Shown: positions 10,954-21,442 of the stretch, piece by piece | How positions within the stretch are numbered: position 1 is the stretch's first letter | How the letters are laid out: every line of letters begins with the position of its first letter | From: Sophora flavescens | Lineage: Eukaryota; Streptophyta; Magnoliopsida; Fabales; Fabaceae | DNA: 64,000 bases | Assembly: GCA_030762895.1 (NCBI GenBank) | Contig: CM061069.1 | Location: 23,141,630-23,205,629, forward strand | Reading direction: 5' to 3' | Notes under the pieces: generated by a model | Database searches by the model: none | The model's input: only the letters and a program-made list of their open reading frames with translations | What the model was told of the DNA's origin: nothing | Position numbers and translations under genes: made by a program

Positions 10954-12150
10954 TTGAATGGCTTCCTGAGTAAATAATAGCCAACTTTGGCTTTACACAG
11001 AACACCTATTTATGAAGCAGCGATTGAAGAGTTGTACTACTCTTCATAAATGCTCCAAATGGATATTGAATTGTGTTTTTTTATGTCGACAAAAATATGC
11101 TTACCATAAATTAACTTTAAAACTACTCTGACTTATCTTATTATATAAGATAAATAAAATAGCTATTTATAAGTTTAGGTGGAGTTATTAAACATCAATC
11201 AAAGCTAAGCATAATCCTATAAATATGAACAAACTACTGTTGCGCTACTGTTCTTGACTATTTCTGTTCATTCTATAATATATATTAATCTAATACATAT
11301 TGATGCAGTTCATGATACCATATTGCATTCCATGTCTAATTATTAGAAATGGCAAAGCTATATGACGTGGAAGTTGACAAATGCCAAACTTGTTTTTACA
11401 ATCTTTAATAACATGTATATTGGATATCACAAAATGAGTTTTAATTTTTATTTTATTGATGTTTAGTTCTCTTATTTAAAATGAATATAGTTGCAAGTTT
11501 CTACTATTTAGCAACTGTTGGCAATCTAATAGTACTTACACTTGATTGCGGAAGGTGTGTCTAGTGAACATTATGTCCATTTAGTAACTTGTCTTTTTTT
11601 TAGTTGAAAAACAGAGTATTAGAAACAGAGAATTCTCTATATAATTTGATGCCTGTTAAATTATGGTTTGCAAGATAGGTTATTGGATTGGGGATGATTG
11701 TATTTGAGACTTTGAGAAACTATACAATGTTGGTTTGGGTGTGAGTTGTGAGTCTGGATGGACGTAAATGATTGAAATTCTATTACTTTGAGATTGTTAA
11801 GGCTGTATTATGTAATGTTTACAAAAATATTCTCGTTTCATATCTTCCTTACATTATGCTATTGCTTTCTATTTTATATTCTTGTTGAGTTGTATGACTC
11901 TCCCCCTTAGTGACTCAGATGCAGGTGTAGGAGTTAATGGGTCATCACGAGCAGCCCCTCCTTGAGTGGGGTTCCTAATGCGTATGCCTCGATTATGCAA
12001 AAGTTTTCTTTCTTCTTCTTTTTTTTTGATAAACTTGGTTATGTAAAACATTTTTTATTTAGATTTTGATTAATTGTTTTGTTATAGGGTTAATTCCCAA
12101 GAGTTTGACATTTGAATATTGATGCAAACGTCCGATTTTGGGTTGTGACA
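7132..12150 (+). mobile_element. Large solo LTR-like sequence (family D)
   Basis: It opens TGTAACACCCC and closes TTGTGACA, about 5.0 kb, with no gag or pol. It carries two of the blocks shared by the other large LTRs, in the same order: GAGGTATAGGGGAG (about 8496) and GGGATCTCACC (about 10531). This supports a solo LTR of a chromovirus-like Gypsy element. The 5-bp flanks (taaaa and ataag) do not match, so one boundary may be off or the ends may have mutated. It contains a long AT microsatellite. Confidence 0.5.
10872..10950. repeat. (AT)n microsatellite
   Basis: About 39 uninterrupted AT units inside the family D LTR. Confidence 0.97.
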
Positions 12151-13055
12151 ATAAGTGTCATAAGTATTCTCATAGTGACCATAGTTAAATAGTCCTTCGA
12201 CTTGAAGTCATTATATGATTCCTACATATGGAAGTTGTAGGCTTTAATGTTATTAAATGTCACACGTAACAGGGTGATCATAAAAGGTAGCTATTGGGCC
12301 TGCAATGAATCATGTTGGGGGTATGAGGGGCCGTTTATGATTACAAGTCTACTCGGGATCGAGGAAATGAACAAATAATTGAATCTAACAAGGATGACAC
12401 TTTTATGTCTTGTGTTCTATTAAGACATATGGACAAATGGACATTTACCGCACCTTATTGGATAGTAATGATGCATTGCTAGATGTCGCTCATTATTTAT
12501 AACGAGAGTCATAAGATGGTAAGATGATTTGGGGTGTGGGACAATGGTGTTGGGAGTTCTAAGGTACAAGGTTCGAATATCGCCCCTACTAATATCTTAC
12601 CACACTAGTTTTAGAGCCCGTTTGTTTAAGATTAAAAAATAAATGATATTGTTATAAAATAATTTAGTGATTAGTTTTAGAGATTTTAAAGAAAAGCATA
12701 AACAGATTTGTATTTGTTTACAATCATAAAAATCATTTTTTTAACAAAAAAAAATCATTTTTTTAACAAAAAAAAATCATTTTTTTAAAAGTAGTTAGTT
12801 ATAAAAAAAATTGATTTTTTTCCAAAAGCTAATGAAAGTCCATTTTCATTTTAACCCTAAAATTGATTTGTTTTTTTCCTTCTACTTTTCATCATTTTCA
12901 AATGCAAAAAGAAACACACTAAAAGTTTTAAAAATGATTATTTAGTTAAAAAAATATTTTTTTTTATCAAAATAAGGAATAACAAATGCACTCTTAATCT
13001 CATGGCTTATTTTAAAAATGTGGTCTATTGAACTAACAATCTAGTGTAGTTGTGT
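12151..13055. other. Gene-free stretch with repeat fragments
   Basis: There is no credible ORF. 12151-12500 looks like LTR-derived sequence. Around 12551-12600 is a short segment with a partial pol III B box (GGTTCGAATAT). From about 12612 to 13005, weakly similar inverted ends (agagcccgtttgtt and the complement of aacaaatgcactct) bracket AT-rich sequence with a tandem 'aaaaaaaatcatttttttaac' motif. This could be a hAT-like MITE, but no 8-bp target duplication was confirmed. Confidence 0.35.
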
Positions 13056-13236
13056 TCAAGACCACCAATATGAGTGAGAATTCATAGTAAAATTCACACA
13101 TCGTCTACCAACAACAAGAGAAATGAGGAATTGCTCACCCTTATTACCTGAGCTAGGGTGATTAAAGTCGTAAATATATATATATATATAAAACAAAGTG
13201 CTAATTAAAAAGAGAAAAAGGAAGTTCAATTTCTCA

Positions 13237-13242
13237 TTTATT
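13237..13242 (-). terminator. Poly(A) signal AATAAA of the small secreted-peptide gene
   Basis: AATAAA on the minus strand, about 87 bases past the stop codon of the ORF at 13329-13484. That is a normal 3' UTR distance for a small plant gene. Confidence 0.55.
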
Positions 13243-13328
13243 TTGTACAAAAATCAATTATTACATACTGAATTGACCCTCCTCTCAAACATTGATGATT
13301 GGAGAACTAGAGGAGGAGCTACAAATTC

Positions 13329-13484
13329 TCAGGGCTTTGTTGTGCTGCTGAAGTTTTCCTGGCAGCAGTCAGGGTTAAAAGAGCAACAGTAAGGAACTCC
13401 TCCTTGTGCACTTCCCATCAAAGCAATGACAGCAACAACAAACAACATCATCTTCATCATCATCTTCATTGATGTTGCCTCCAT
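13329..13484 (-). CDS. Putative small secreted cysteine peptide (51 aa)
   Basis: The ATG at 13484 is preferred over an upstream in-frame ATG at 13523 because the signal peptide then sits at the N-terminus. Residues 1-12 are Met/Lys-rich and residues 13-23 form a hydrophobic core (MLFVVAVIALM). GSAQG at 24-28 is a plausible cleavage site. The predicted mature peptide is about 23 residues with two vicinal cysteine pairs, CC-SFNPD-CC (33-34, 40-41). A TATA box lies 81 bases upstream and AATAAA follows the stop, so this looks like a complete intronless gene. It is the only convincing host gene in the window. The function is unknown; plants use such peptides as signals or defence molecules, but nothing here decides. 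The large nested insertion begins about 340 bp upstream of the TATA box. Confidence 0.6.
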   Translation of the reverse strand: MEATSMKMMMKMMLFVVAVIALMGSAQGGVPYCCSFNPDCCQENFSSTTKP

Positions 13485-13564
13485 TGTAACACAACTTGAT
13501 TCTTTACAATGAAAAAAGAGCAAGGTTTACTTTTATATGAATTGTGAAAGTGATCATCTATATG

Positions 13565-13572
13565 TATTTATA
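13565..13572 (-). promoter_or_regulatory. TATA box of the small secreted-peptide gene
   Basis: TATAAATA on the minus strand, 81 bases upstream of the chosen ATG. This places transcription start near 13535-13540 with a short leader. Confidence 0.55.
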
Positions 13573-13910
13573 ACCAGAAGGAGAAATCCTCAAAAGAAAA
13601 TTTGATGCACAAATACTAAGCATTGACTGGCAATTAATTGTATTCCGAAATTTGAAATCACTTATTTTGTCATCAGTTCATGGTATTGACTAATATTATT
13701 TTAATTTAACCAATTTGTAATATAGTCAATTAGTTTTATTATTTTCATTAAGCATTTTTGGTAGGAATCAGTCACACGCAGTAAATATAATATAAGCAAA
13801 TAATGAATTCCGTCAAACTCGATTTTAATGGTAAGTAAAATATGATTTTTTTAAGGAATAAAAGATCATCATATTTGTCAAAAAAAAAAAAAAGATCATC
13901 ATATTAACTT

Positions 13911-14096
13911 GGGAAAAGTGCACACACGCCCCCTAAACTTTAGTACATTTACAAATATGCACCTTCAACTATTTTTCCTTCCTAATTAGTCCTTAAACTC
14001 CTACTATTAGTAAAATCAGTCCTTCAACTAATTTTTTATCTCAATTAGTCCTTAAACTCATGTTATTAGTAAAATCAATCCTTCAACTAATAAGCC
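13911..14096 (+). repeat. Left terminal inverted repeat of the outer Mutator-like element
   Basis: About 185 bp built of 'ttagtccttaaactc' modules. The reverse complement of 56759-56941 aligns along its length with scattered mismatches. Confidence 0.85.
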
Positions 14097-15166
14097 TCAA
14101 GGTTTTGCTTTGTTTTTTTTTAAAAAAAAAAAAGAAGTACAAATTTTTTTTTGGTAAGCCAAAAGAGTATATTGATTAGGGGATACTAGGGGTACCCCAA
14201 CCCATACTTGAGACAAATAAACCCGACATTTGTATTACATATGCCTGACCAAAACCCCAGCAATTAATGGGAATAGTAAACAAACAAGAAAGCATAAAAA
14301 ACTTGAGTAAAACAGGTTCCTTATGTGATCACACAGTTATACCAGAACAACCACCATACAAGCATCCATTCGAGGAAAAACTTCGGCCATAGAACAGGAC
14401 TATCCACGCAATTCATCAGCACTAAGGACCAAACAAAGTGGCTTGCTGTATGTAACGCCCCGATTTTTCTGTTTGTCTGTTAATCTATTAAGTGTTTAAT
14501 TATTATAAATTATGAAGAATTATTTTGATAAACCAAATTTCATTATTATAATTTATTGGGTAGTTGGATTTTCCGGTAGAAAAATTTCAGACGTTTCTAG
14601 TCTGAGTTTTTCACTGTCAGTAAAACTCTACTGACCCGAAAAACAATTTTCTTTATGTAAAATAAAATTTTAATTTCTGTAACTCAAATTTAATTAATTT
14701 CATGATTTTTGAATTTATTTATTTTAATATAAAAAAAATTTGGGGAAAAATTGACGATCGGTTTTTACGGTTAAGAGATAAATGGAACCTGGACGAGCAA
14801 AATTTATCTAAAATAAATTTTGTGGAGTTGGATGTGATCTTGAATAGTGTAGCCTTCAAATCACACCATCATTATTTTTCATATAATGATTTCATCTATT
14901 TTTACAAGTAATCCATCATTTTCTCCAAATGTATAATTTTGCTCTAACAAAGAGGATTCTTATCAAACAAAATTGATGCAGATTTTTCAGATTTGATGTG
15001 AATAGTGACTTTGATGGATTGAAATGAATAGTTCTTGTCATTAAAGTCATCATCATTTTCTCCAATTTTGCAAGAAAAACCTTATTTAATTATTGCTGTT
15101 TTTGTTTTAAATTTAAATATAGAAAAATTTGAAAAATATCTCCTCCCACTAAGTGCAACAGATGCG

Positions 15167-15242
15167 CCCCCCCACCCACCCCACCCCACCCCCCCCCCAC
15201 CCCCCCCACCCCCACCCCCACCCCCACCCCCCCGCACCCACC
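15167..15242. repeat. C-rich CCCCA/CCCCCA tract
   Basis: About 75 bases of almost pure C with A every few bases; the minus strand is runs of four to nine G. It lies in the 5' LTR only. The matching place in the 3' LTR (about 35308-35337) has one short C-run, so the tract expanded after insertion. Confidence 0.9.
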
Positions 15243-16238
15243 AATTTCATTCACTTTTTCCATTTTCTCTAAATTCTCTCAAAAATTTCAGGTTACTATT
15301 CATCATCTTCAACCTCTAGATTTTCTTTAAAAACTTGAAGGCCAAGGAGCTATCTCATCTTCATCATCATCTAGAGGGTATAAACTCTCTACTCGTACTC
15401 TTTTCTTTCTTAAGAACATAGAAATTCATACATGCATGATTTTTCTTTAACTTTATGTTCATGTTCTTAACTTAAAGAAAATTCTTTTTTTCAACAAGAG
15501 ATGAATTTTTTAACTCATCCTCATCATCTTTACTTTCATCTTTTTGGATTGCATGTGTTGAAGAAAATATTTTAAGCCTAGTGTTATCAACATGTATGTT
15601 AGTGATTTCTATTGAAAATTAATTTTCTATCAATGCATGTTCATTAAACCAATTTATTTCAACTCATTATCATCCTTACTATCAATTTCTAAAATTTCAT
15701 GCAACTATAACATTCTTCAAAGCCAATTTTAAGGGTATGGCCGAAACCCTATAAGGAGAAAAAGTGGAGTTTTTGTTGTATTTTCAACTTGCATGTCCTT
15801 AAATGTAACACCCCCCTTGGGCATTACATGACTAACTTAATTTTGTAATAACCTATTAAAATTAAATAATAATTGCTGGTTTGCTTTCGGAAAATAATTT
15901 ATATAAGTACTTAAATACAAGTCGATACTTTTTTTTTAATAAAAATTTCGACAAAGTCTCCTCTGTAATTCCAACATCCCAAAATAAAAACACCTGCTAA
16001 AATATTTGTATTTTCATCCCAAATTAAAGGCTCTCCGAGCCATAAACATCCTATCCACAATAGAAACTCTCCGAGCCATAAACATACATACGCATAACAG
16101 TAATCCAATAAAAGACTCTCAGAGTCATAATACCTATTACTGTGACTTTCTCCAAATAAAATTTACTCGATAAACTAAGCTGGTCGCACTAAAAGATATT
16201 CCTAGGGAAGACCCCATGGTTCTCACCATTATAACTAA

Positions 16239-17821
16239 TGTTGGTAGTGGCTACGGTCTCAAGAGGGGGGGTGAATTGAGATATTGAAAAAATTTTCAAC
16301 AATTTAAAGTAAAACAGTGTTTCTATTAATGAAAATTGGTTTTCACTCAATTTTAATTCGCAAGAATTAGGTTATGGAACAAGTGATGATGGCAAGAAGA
16401 ATTATAAGTAGTAACAACAGATTTTAACACAGATTGCAGATTAAAGATTCAAGTTAACAAGTATATGGAGTTTAGGGATAAGAAGAATACGCAAACTGAT
16501 TTATCCTGGTTCGTCTACCTCTTCTGGTAAGCCTACATCCAGTCCCACACCTCTGTGGATTTCTTCACTATAATCAGCAATTACACAATTCTAATTACAG
16601 CAACACAAGGATACCCTCCTTGCTTAAAAAATCTCCAGAAAGCACACTAGCTTTCTTTACCCAAGGATCCCTTCTATCCTTGTTAAACCCTAAGAGATAC
16701 CCTCTCTTAGTCACTCTAATTCAAAAAAAAAAATTGAGTAGAAGTAAGACTCTAAAAGCCTGATAATATAAATTGAAGTTCTAACTGCTATCACACTTTT
16801 CTCAGAGATGAAGCACTTTGTTTCACAATCAGTATGAGTTGCGTTTATTGTATGTGTTGTTGTTGTGTTGTTATTGGAAAAGTGTTCCTTTGATCCCTCT
16901 TTATATAGAAGACAAATTATAGCCGTTGGGATCATTTAAGACAGATTTGGATCTGATTTATCAAAATCTGCTTTCTTGATTTTTGATCTCAAAATGTGAT
17001 TCTGTTTGATCTTTGTAGAGATTGCATCCTTCTTGAGATATAACTGTTTCCATCTGAAAGGATAGCCAAGTCTTTTTGAAGAGTAATTAATCTGTGTTTA
17101 TTTGAAGAGAAAAATATCCTCGTCCATTTGCCACATCAGCAGACGGGAGTATTAGCTCAAGGTTATTGGACGGGCTCCAACTGGTAGACGAGCATGCTAA
17201 CACAAGGCAATTGGACAGGCTTTAATTTGTAGACGAGCTTTATATATCATGTAAGTGGACGGAGCTTCTAATTTAGCATGTATCATTAGTAGACGAGCTC
17301 CAAGTGTTACTGTCAGTAGACGAGCTTTCCTTTTTACATCAGTAGACGAGCTCTCCAAGTGTTACTATCAGTAGACGCGCGCTCTTGTTACTTTCAGTGG
17401 ACACGTGCTTCTTTTACATCAGTGGACGTGTGCTTCTTTTACATCAGTGGACGCGTGCTTCTTTTACATCAGTGGACGCGTGCTCCAAGTGCCATGACAG
17501 CAGACGAGATCTTCTGTTTTCTTAGTGGACGCGCTTCTTGTGCCACGTCAGCTTTCTACTTTGTTGTACTTTAGTGGACGAGTTCTTTAGTTGTTCATTG
17601 GACTTCAGCTCTTTACTTTGTTGGAAGTCATTCTTGGTTCACTTCATTGGACGAGCGCTTATATTTTCCCTGTGTTGAACGAGCACTAGTTTTGCTTTGT
17701 TGGACGAGTGATCTTGCATGCAACTTAACATGTAATGAGTGCGTAGTCAAAATTAAAAATATTATGCAAAATACACTTTGTTTGTCATACATCAAAATAT
17801 GAATGAGGGCTTAGTCTTACA
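16239..17821 (-). repeat. 3' LTR of the Sirevirus-like element
   Basis: 1583 bp, TG...CA ends, nearly identical to 21443-23024. Between about 17140 and 17715 it carries some 20 copies of a GGACGAG/GGACGCG-type motif spaced about 20-40 bases apart. Confidence 0.92.
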
Positions 17822-18199
17822 AACTCCCCCATTTTGATTATGACAAATCTTACCATACTTAACCTTAGTTATTAAGAAATCAGAGTGCAGCTATTCAGTA
17901 AGCATGGTTCTTGAGTTATTTTCGTCCTCCCCGTGTCATTGATATCTTTCAAAAGATCAAGTGTTATCATATCATTATCAAAAAAAATCATCTTGCATTT
18001 ATTACAAGTTCAAGTATGTCTTTTCAAAGCAGTTCATACTCAGGTATCAGAGAAGAAGAAAAAAAATTACATATTAGAGGAAAATTTTTTTTACAGCAAA
18101 TGCATGGTTCATCTTTATGGTTCATGTTTCTCCCCCTTTATTAGAGAAATAAAATTTTGCATATCAGAAAATGCATGGTTCATCATTTTTTTATGGACC

Positions 18200-18290
18200 A
18201 TATTTCTCATATGTATGGTTCATCTTTCTAGTTCATCTCAGATGTATGGTTCATCTTTCTAGTTCATCTCAGATGTATGGTTCATCTTTC
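18200..18290. repeat. Short tandem repeat in the Copia 3' region
   Basis: A unit of about 31 bp containing 'gtatggttcatctttctag' is repeated two to three times between the RT/RNase H ORF and the 3' LTR. It has no coding role. The surrounding 17822-18514 holds only the polypurine tract and AT-rich sequence. Confidence 0.75.
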
Positions 18291-18514
18291 TCCCCCTTTG
18301 TCATTATCAAAAAGAAACTATGGAGAATATTGAAATCAATCTTAAAAAAAAAACAGTCTTGCATTCATTAATAATAAATCATTTCAGAACTTATGCAATA
18401 CATCAAAACATCCAAAATATCAAAAAAAATTACAGACACCTAAGGACGCTTAGCATCTTGCCCATGTCCTTCATAATTTTCAGTAACTTGTGCTGCCTTG
18501 CGTGCCATCTGTTA

Positions 18515-20068
18515 TTAATTATTTTGAGGATCAATTATGCCAAGTTCCCTTCTTATAAAGAAGAAACTCTCCTTATTTAGTGGTTTGGTGAATATATCAG
18601 CTAATTGCTTGGTTGTATCTATATGTTCAATCACAACATCACCACTTTGAATATGATCCCTGATAAAATGATGCATAATTTCAATATGCTTGGTTCTTGA
18701 GTGAATAATTGGGTTCTTTGTTAGATTTATTGCACTAGTGTTATCACATTTTATTGGTATATGATCCAGATAAACACCATAGTCAATTAATTGCTGTTTC
18801 ATCCATAGGATTTGAGCACAACAACTCCCAACTGCAACATATTCTGCTTCAGCTATGGATAAGGCCACGCTAGTTTGCTTTTTACTAAACCAAGACACTA
18901 GGCAATTTCCTAATAAATGGCATGTTCCACTTGTGCTCTTCCTATCTAACTTGCATCCAGCAAAGTCAGAGTCGGAATATCCTATTAATGTGCAAGTGGA
19001 TCCCTTGGGATACCACAGCCCCATTTCTTTTGATCCTAAGAGATACTTCATGATTCTTTTAACTGCAGTAAGATGTGATTCTTTAGGATTAGCTTGATAC
19101 CTTGCACACATACACACACTAAACATTATATCTGGCCTACTTGCAGTGAGATAAAGTAAGGATCCGATAATACCTCTATACTTGGATACATCTATAGATT
19201 TACCATGTTCACCTTTGTCCAAGTAGCAGGCTGGACTCATTAGTGTTGCCATTTCCTTTGCGCTTTCGATTCCAAACTTCTTTAGTAGTTCCTTGCAATA
19301 CTTTGTTTGGCTTATGAAGGTTCCATCTTGGCATTGTTTAATTTGAAGTCCAAGAAAGAAGGTAAGCTCTCCCATCATGGACATTTCAAATTCACTTTGC
19401 ATTAGTTCACCAAATTCCTTGCATAAAGACTCATTAGTAGCACCAAAAATAATGTCATCAACATATATTTGAACAAGTAAGATATTGTGTGCTTTTGTTT
19501 TAGTAAATAGTGTTGTATCAACTTTTCCTCTTTTAAAGCCTTTCTCTAGGAGAAAATTGCTTAACCTCTCATACCAAGCTCTAGGAGCTTGCTTGAGTCC
19601 ATAGAGGGCTTTAGTCAGTTTATAGACATGATTTGGGAACTTACTATCAACAAAGCCAGGGGGTTGACTTACATATACTTCCTCTTGTATTATTCCATTT
19701 AGAAAGGCACTTTTCACATCCATTTGGTACATTTTAAAGTTCATTATACATGCATAGGCTAAGAGCATTCTTATGGCTTCTAATCTAGCTACGGGAGCAT
19801 ATGTTTCATCATAATCAATTCCTTCTTCTTGATTATATCCCTTAGCTAATAGTCTAGCCTTGTTTCTTACTATTATTCCATTCTCATCCATTTTGTTTCT
19901 AAACACCCATTTAGTTCCGATTATTTGGTTACTTTTGGGTTTTGGAACTAAATCCCAAACTTTGTTCCTTTTAAATTGATTTAACTTCTCTTGCATTGCA
20001 ATCATCCAATGTTCATCATTAATAGCATCATCAACACATTTTGGTTCTATTTGAGATACAAACGCCAT
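18515..20068 (-). CDS. Copia reverse transcriptase-RNase H polyprotein fragment
   Basis: 517 residues, intact. The RT domain starts near residue 35 (VWDLVPKP, GTKWVFRNK) and includes MDVKSAFLNG and the catalytic YVDD motif in QIYVDDIIFGAT. RNase H follows, with DSDFAGCKLDRKST and the LSIAEAEYVAVGSC motif. It ends in the usual ADIFTKPL region. In the complete family this part follows protease and integrase, which are missing here. The ORF is therefore a fragment without its normal start, although the frame is open. The enzyme would copy element RNA in cytoplasmic particles, but this copy cannot integrate alone. Confidence 0.9.
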   Translation of the reverse strand: MAFVSQIEPKCVDDAINDEHWMIAMQEKLNQFKRNKVWDLVPKPKSNQIIGTKWVFRNKMDENGIIVRNKARLLAKGYNQEEGIDYDETYAPVARLEAIRMLLAYACIMNFKMYQMDVKSAFLNGIIQEEVYVSQPPGFVDSKFPNHVYKLTKALYGLKQAPRAWYERLSNFLLEKGFKRGKVDTTLFTKTKAHNILLVQIYVDDIIFGATNESLCKEFGELMQSEFEMSMMGELTFFLGLQIKQCQDGTFISQTKYCKELLKKFGIESAKEMATLMSPACYLDKGEHGKSIDVSKYRGIIGSLLYLTASRPDIMFSVCMCARYQANPKESHLTAVKRIMKYLLGSKEMGLWYPKGSTCTLIGYSDSDFAGCKLDRKSTSGTCHLLGNCLVSWFSKKQTSVALSIAEAEYVAVGSCCAQILWMKQQLIDYGVYLDHIPIKCDNTSAINLTKNPIIHSRTKHIEIMHHFIRDHIQSGDVVIEHIDTTKQLADIFTKPLNKESFFFIRRELGIIDPQNN

Positions 20069-20291
20069 AGGATTATTCCATGATTGATCAAAAATCTTTA
20101 ATACAACAATGTAGACATATTATACAATGATATATAAGTCAACACAAAGATTCACAATCATAATGATAATTAGAAAACATATTCAATCAATATTCTTTCT
20201 TTATTGTTACCCATTTTGTGTTTACTGAAGGCTCTATGTCATGATTCCAATTTTTGCTCTTGACCTTCCACCACACCTACAAAACAGAATT
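20069..20291 (-). other. Deletion junction between Copia gag and RT
   Basis: In an intact Copia element the distance from the gag zinc knuckle to RT holds protease and integrase, well over 1.5 kb. Here 223 bp of AT-rich sequence without an ORF remains. Confidence 0.7.
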
Positions 20292-21392
20292 TCATGTTTT
20301 TGCTATAGGTACCCAAATCTGTTTGGGTCCTTTAGTGTTAGTAGCAACATAAGTTCCTTTTGGAACCCAAATTTGTTTAATGCCAACATGAATGTTCTTT
20401 CTTAGTCTACAAGTAGCAGTTGTATGACCTTTCTTTAGACAATAATAGCATTTAACAAAAGAACTAGTTGAGGAAATGGGTGGAACGAAAAACTTTTTAA
20501 AAGATTTTTCATGTACCATTGGCTTATATCCAATTCCAGCTTTGTCATACACACCCTTTTGCTGTCCTAATATGGCATTCAAGTTATCTCTGCCATTAGT
20601 GAATCTTGCTAGGTCATTTTTCAGTTTTTCAACCTCTTTAGTCAATGTACAGCTAGATGCATTCAATATTTCTTTATCACTAGTAATTCTAGATAGATCA
20701 CCATTCAAATGATTTATATGTTTCTCCAACTTAGTACATTTATCACATACAGATGCATCTAAAACAGTAGCTAGTTTTTCTTTTAAAGCACGATTTTCTG
20801 TTTTTAATTGATCTACCTCTTTGTTTAAAACAGAAGTTTTCTCCTCTAGGCATGTGATGGATTTCTTAGACTTAGTTAGCAATATAGCAAGTCTAACGGA
20901 TTCTTTATGAAGTTCTTCAAAAGCATTTTGCAATTCATCATAAGAAGGTTGATAATCAGAACTTACTTCACTTTCTGAATCACTACGATTGCTGGCCATA
21001 AAGCACAGGTTTGCCTCTTCATATTCAGATTCTTTAGTGGATTCTACATCATGTGTTACTTGCAATGTATCCCATATCTCCTTTGCTGATTTGCAATTTG
21101 AGACCCTGAAAAACTCATCATAATTCAAAGCAGCTGTTATAATATTCTTTGCTTTAGCATTATAACCAACTCTTATTTTATCATCATCATTCCAGTCATC
21201 TTTTGGTTTAGTTTGTTTATTTCCCTTAGCATCAAGAATAAATGGAACATAGGGACCATTTTCAACAGCATCTAAACCTGCAGCCTCAAGAAAGATAAGC
21301 ATTCTTTCTTACCAATACATGTATTGGGAGCCATTAAAGGCAGGGGGTCTAGTGAGTGAAGCCCCATCATCCAGGATATCATTTGTAGCCAT
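20292..21392 (-). pseudogene. Copia gag with one in-frame stop
   Basis: The natural start is the ATG at 21392 (protein MATNDILDDG). An in-frame TAA at 21309-21311 replaces a lysine-type codon after YMYW, so only the 336 residues from 21302 remain open. Residues after the break show the gag core, then long coiled-coil segments (repeated Leu/Glu/Lys heptads). A CCHC zinc knuckle follows (CYYCLKKGHTTATC, C-x2-C-x4-H-x4-C), which packages RNA. The frame ends at 20292. The pol remnant starts 220 bases further on, so protease and integrase were deleted here. Confidence 0.85.
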
Positions 21393-21442
21393 CTCTTGAA
21401 GCTGTTAAGCTTTGTAACAAGAGTTTTAGCCCTGATGCCAAT

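Noticed and set aside
6149..12150. A single element bounded by TGTCATGACCC and its near-complement
   Set aside because: The ends look alike in inverse orientation, but LTR ends commonly do. No target duplication was found and 7132 looks like an LTR start of its own.
15035..15319. Plus-strand frame with a long proline run
   Set aside because: The frame is open only because of the C-rich tract. The equivalent frame in the 3' LTR has different content.
17359..17574. Repetitive frame with a repeated FYISGR-type unit
   Set aside because: It translates the GGACGCG motif array of the Copia LTR. The other LTR does not keep the frame.
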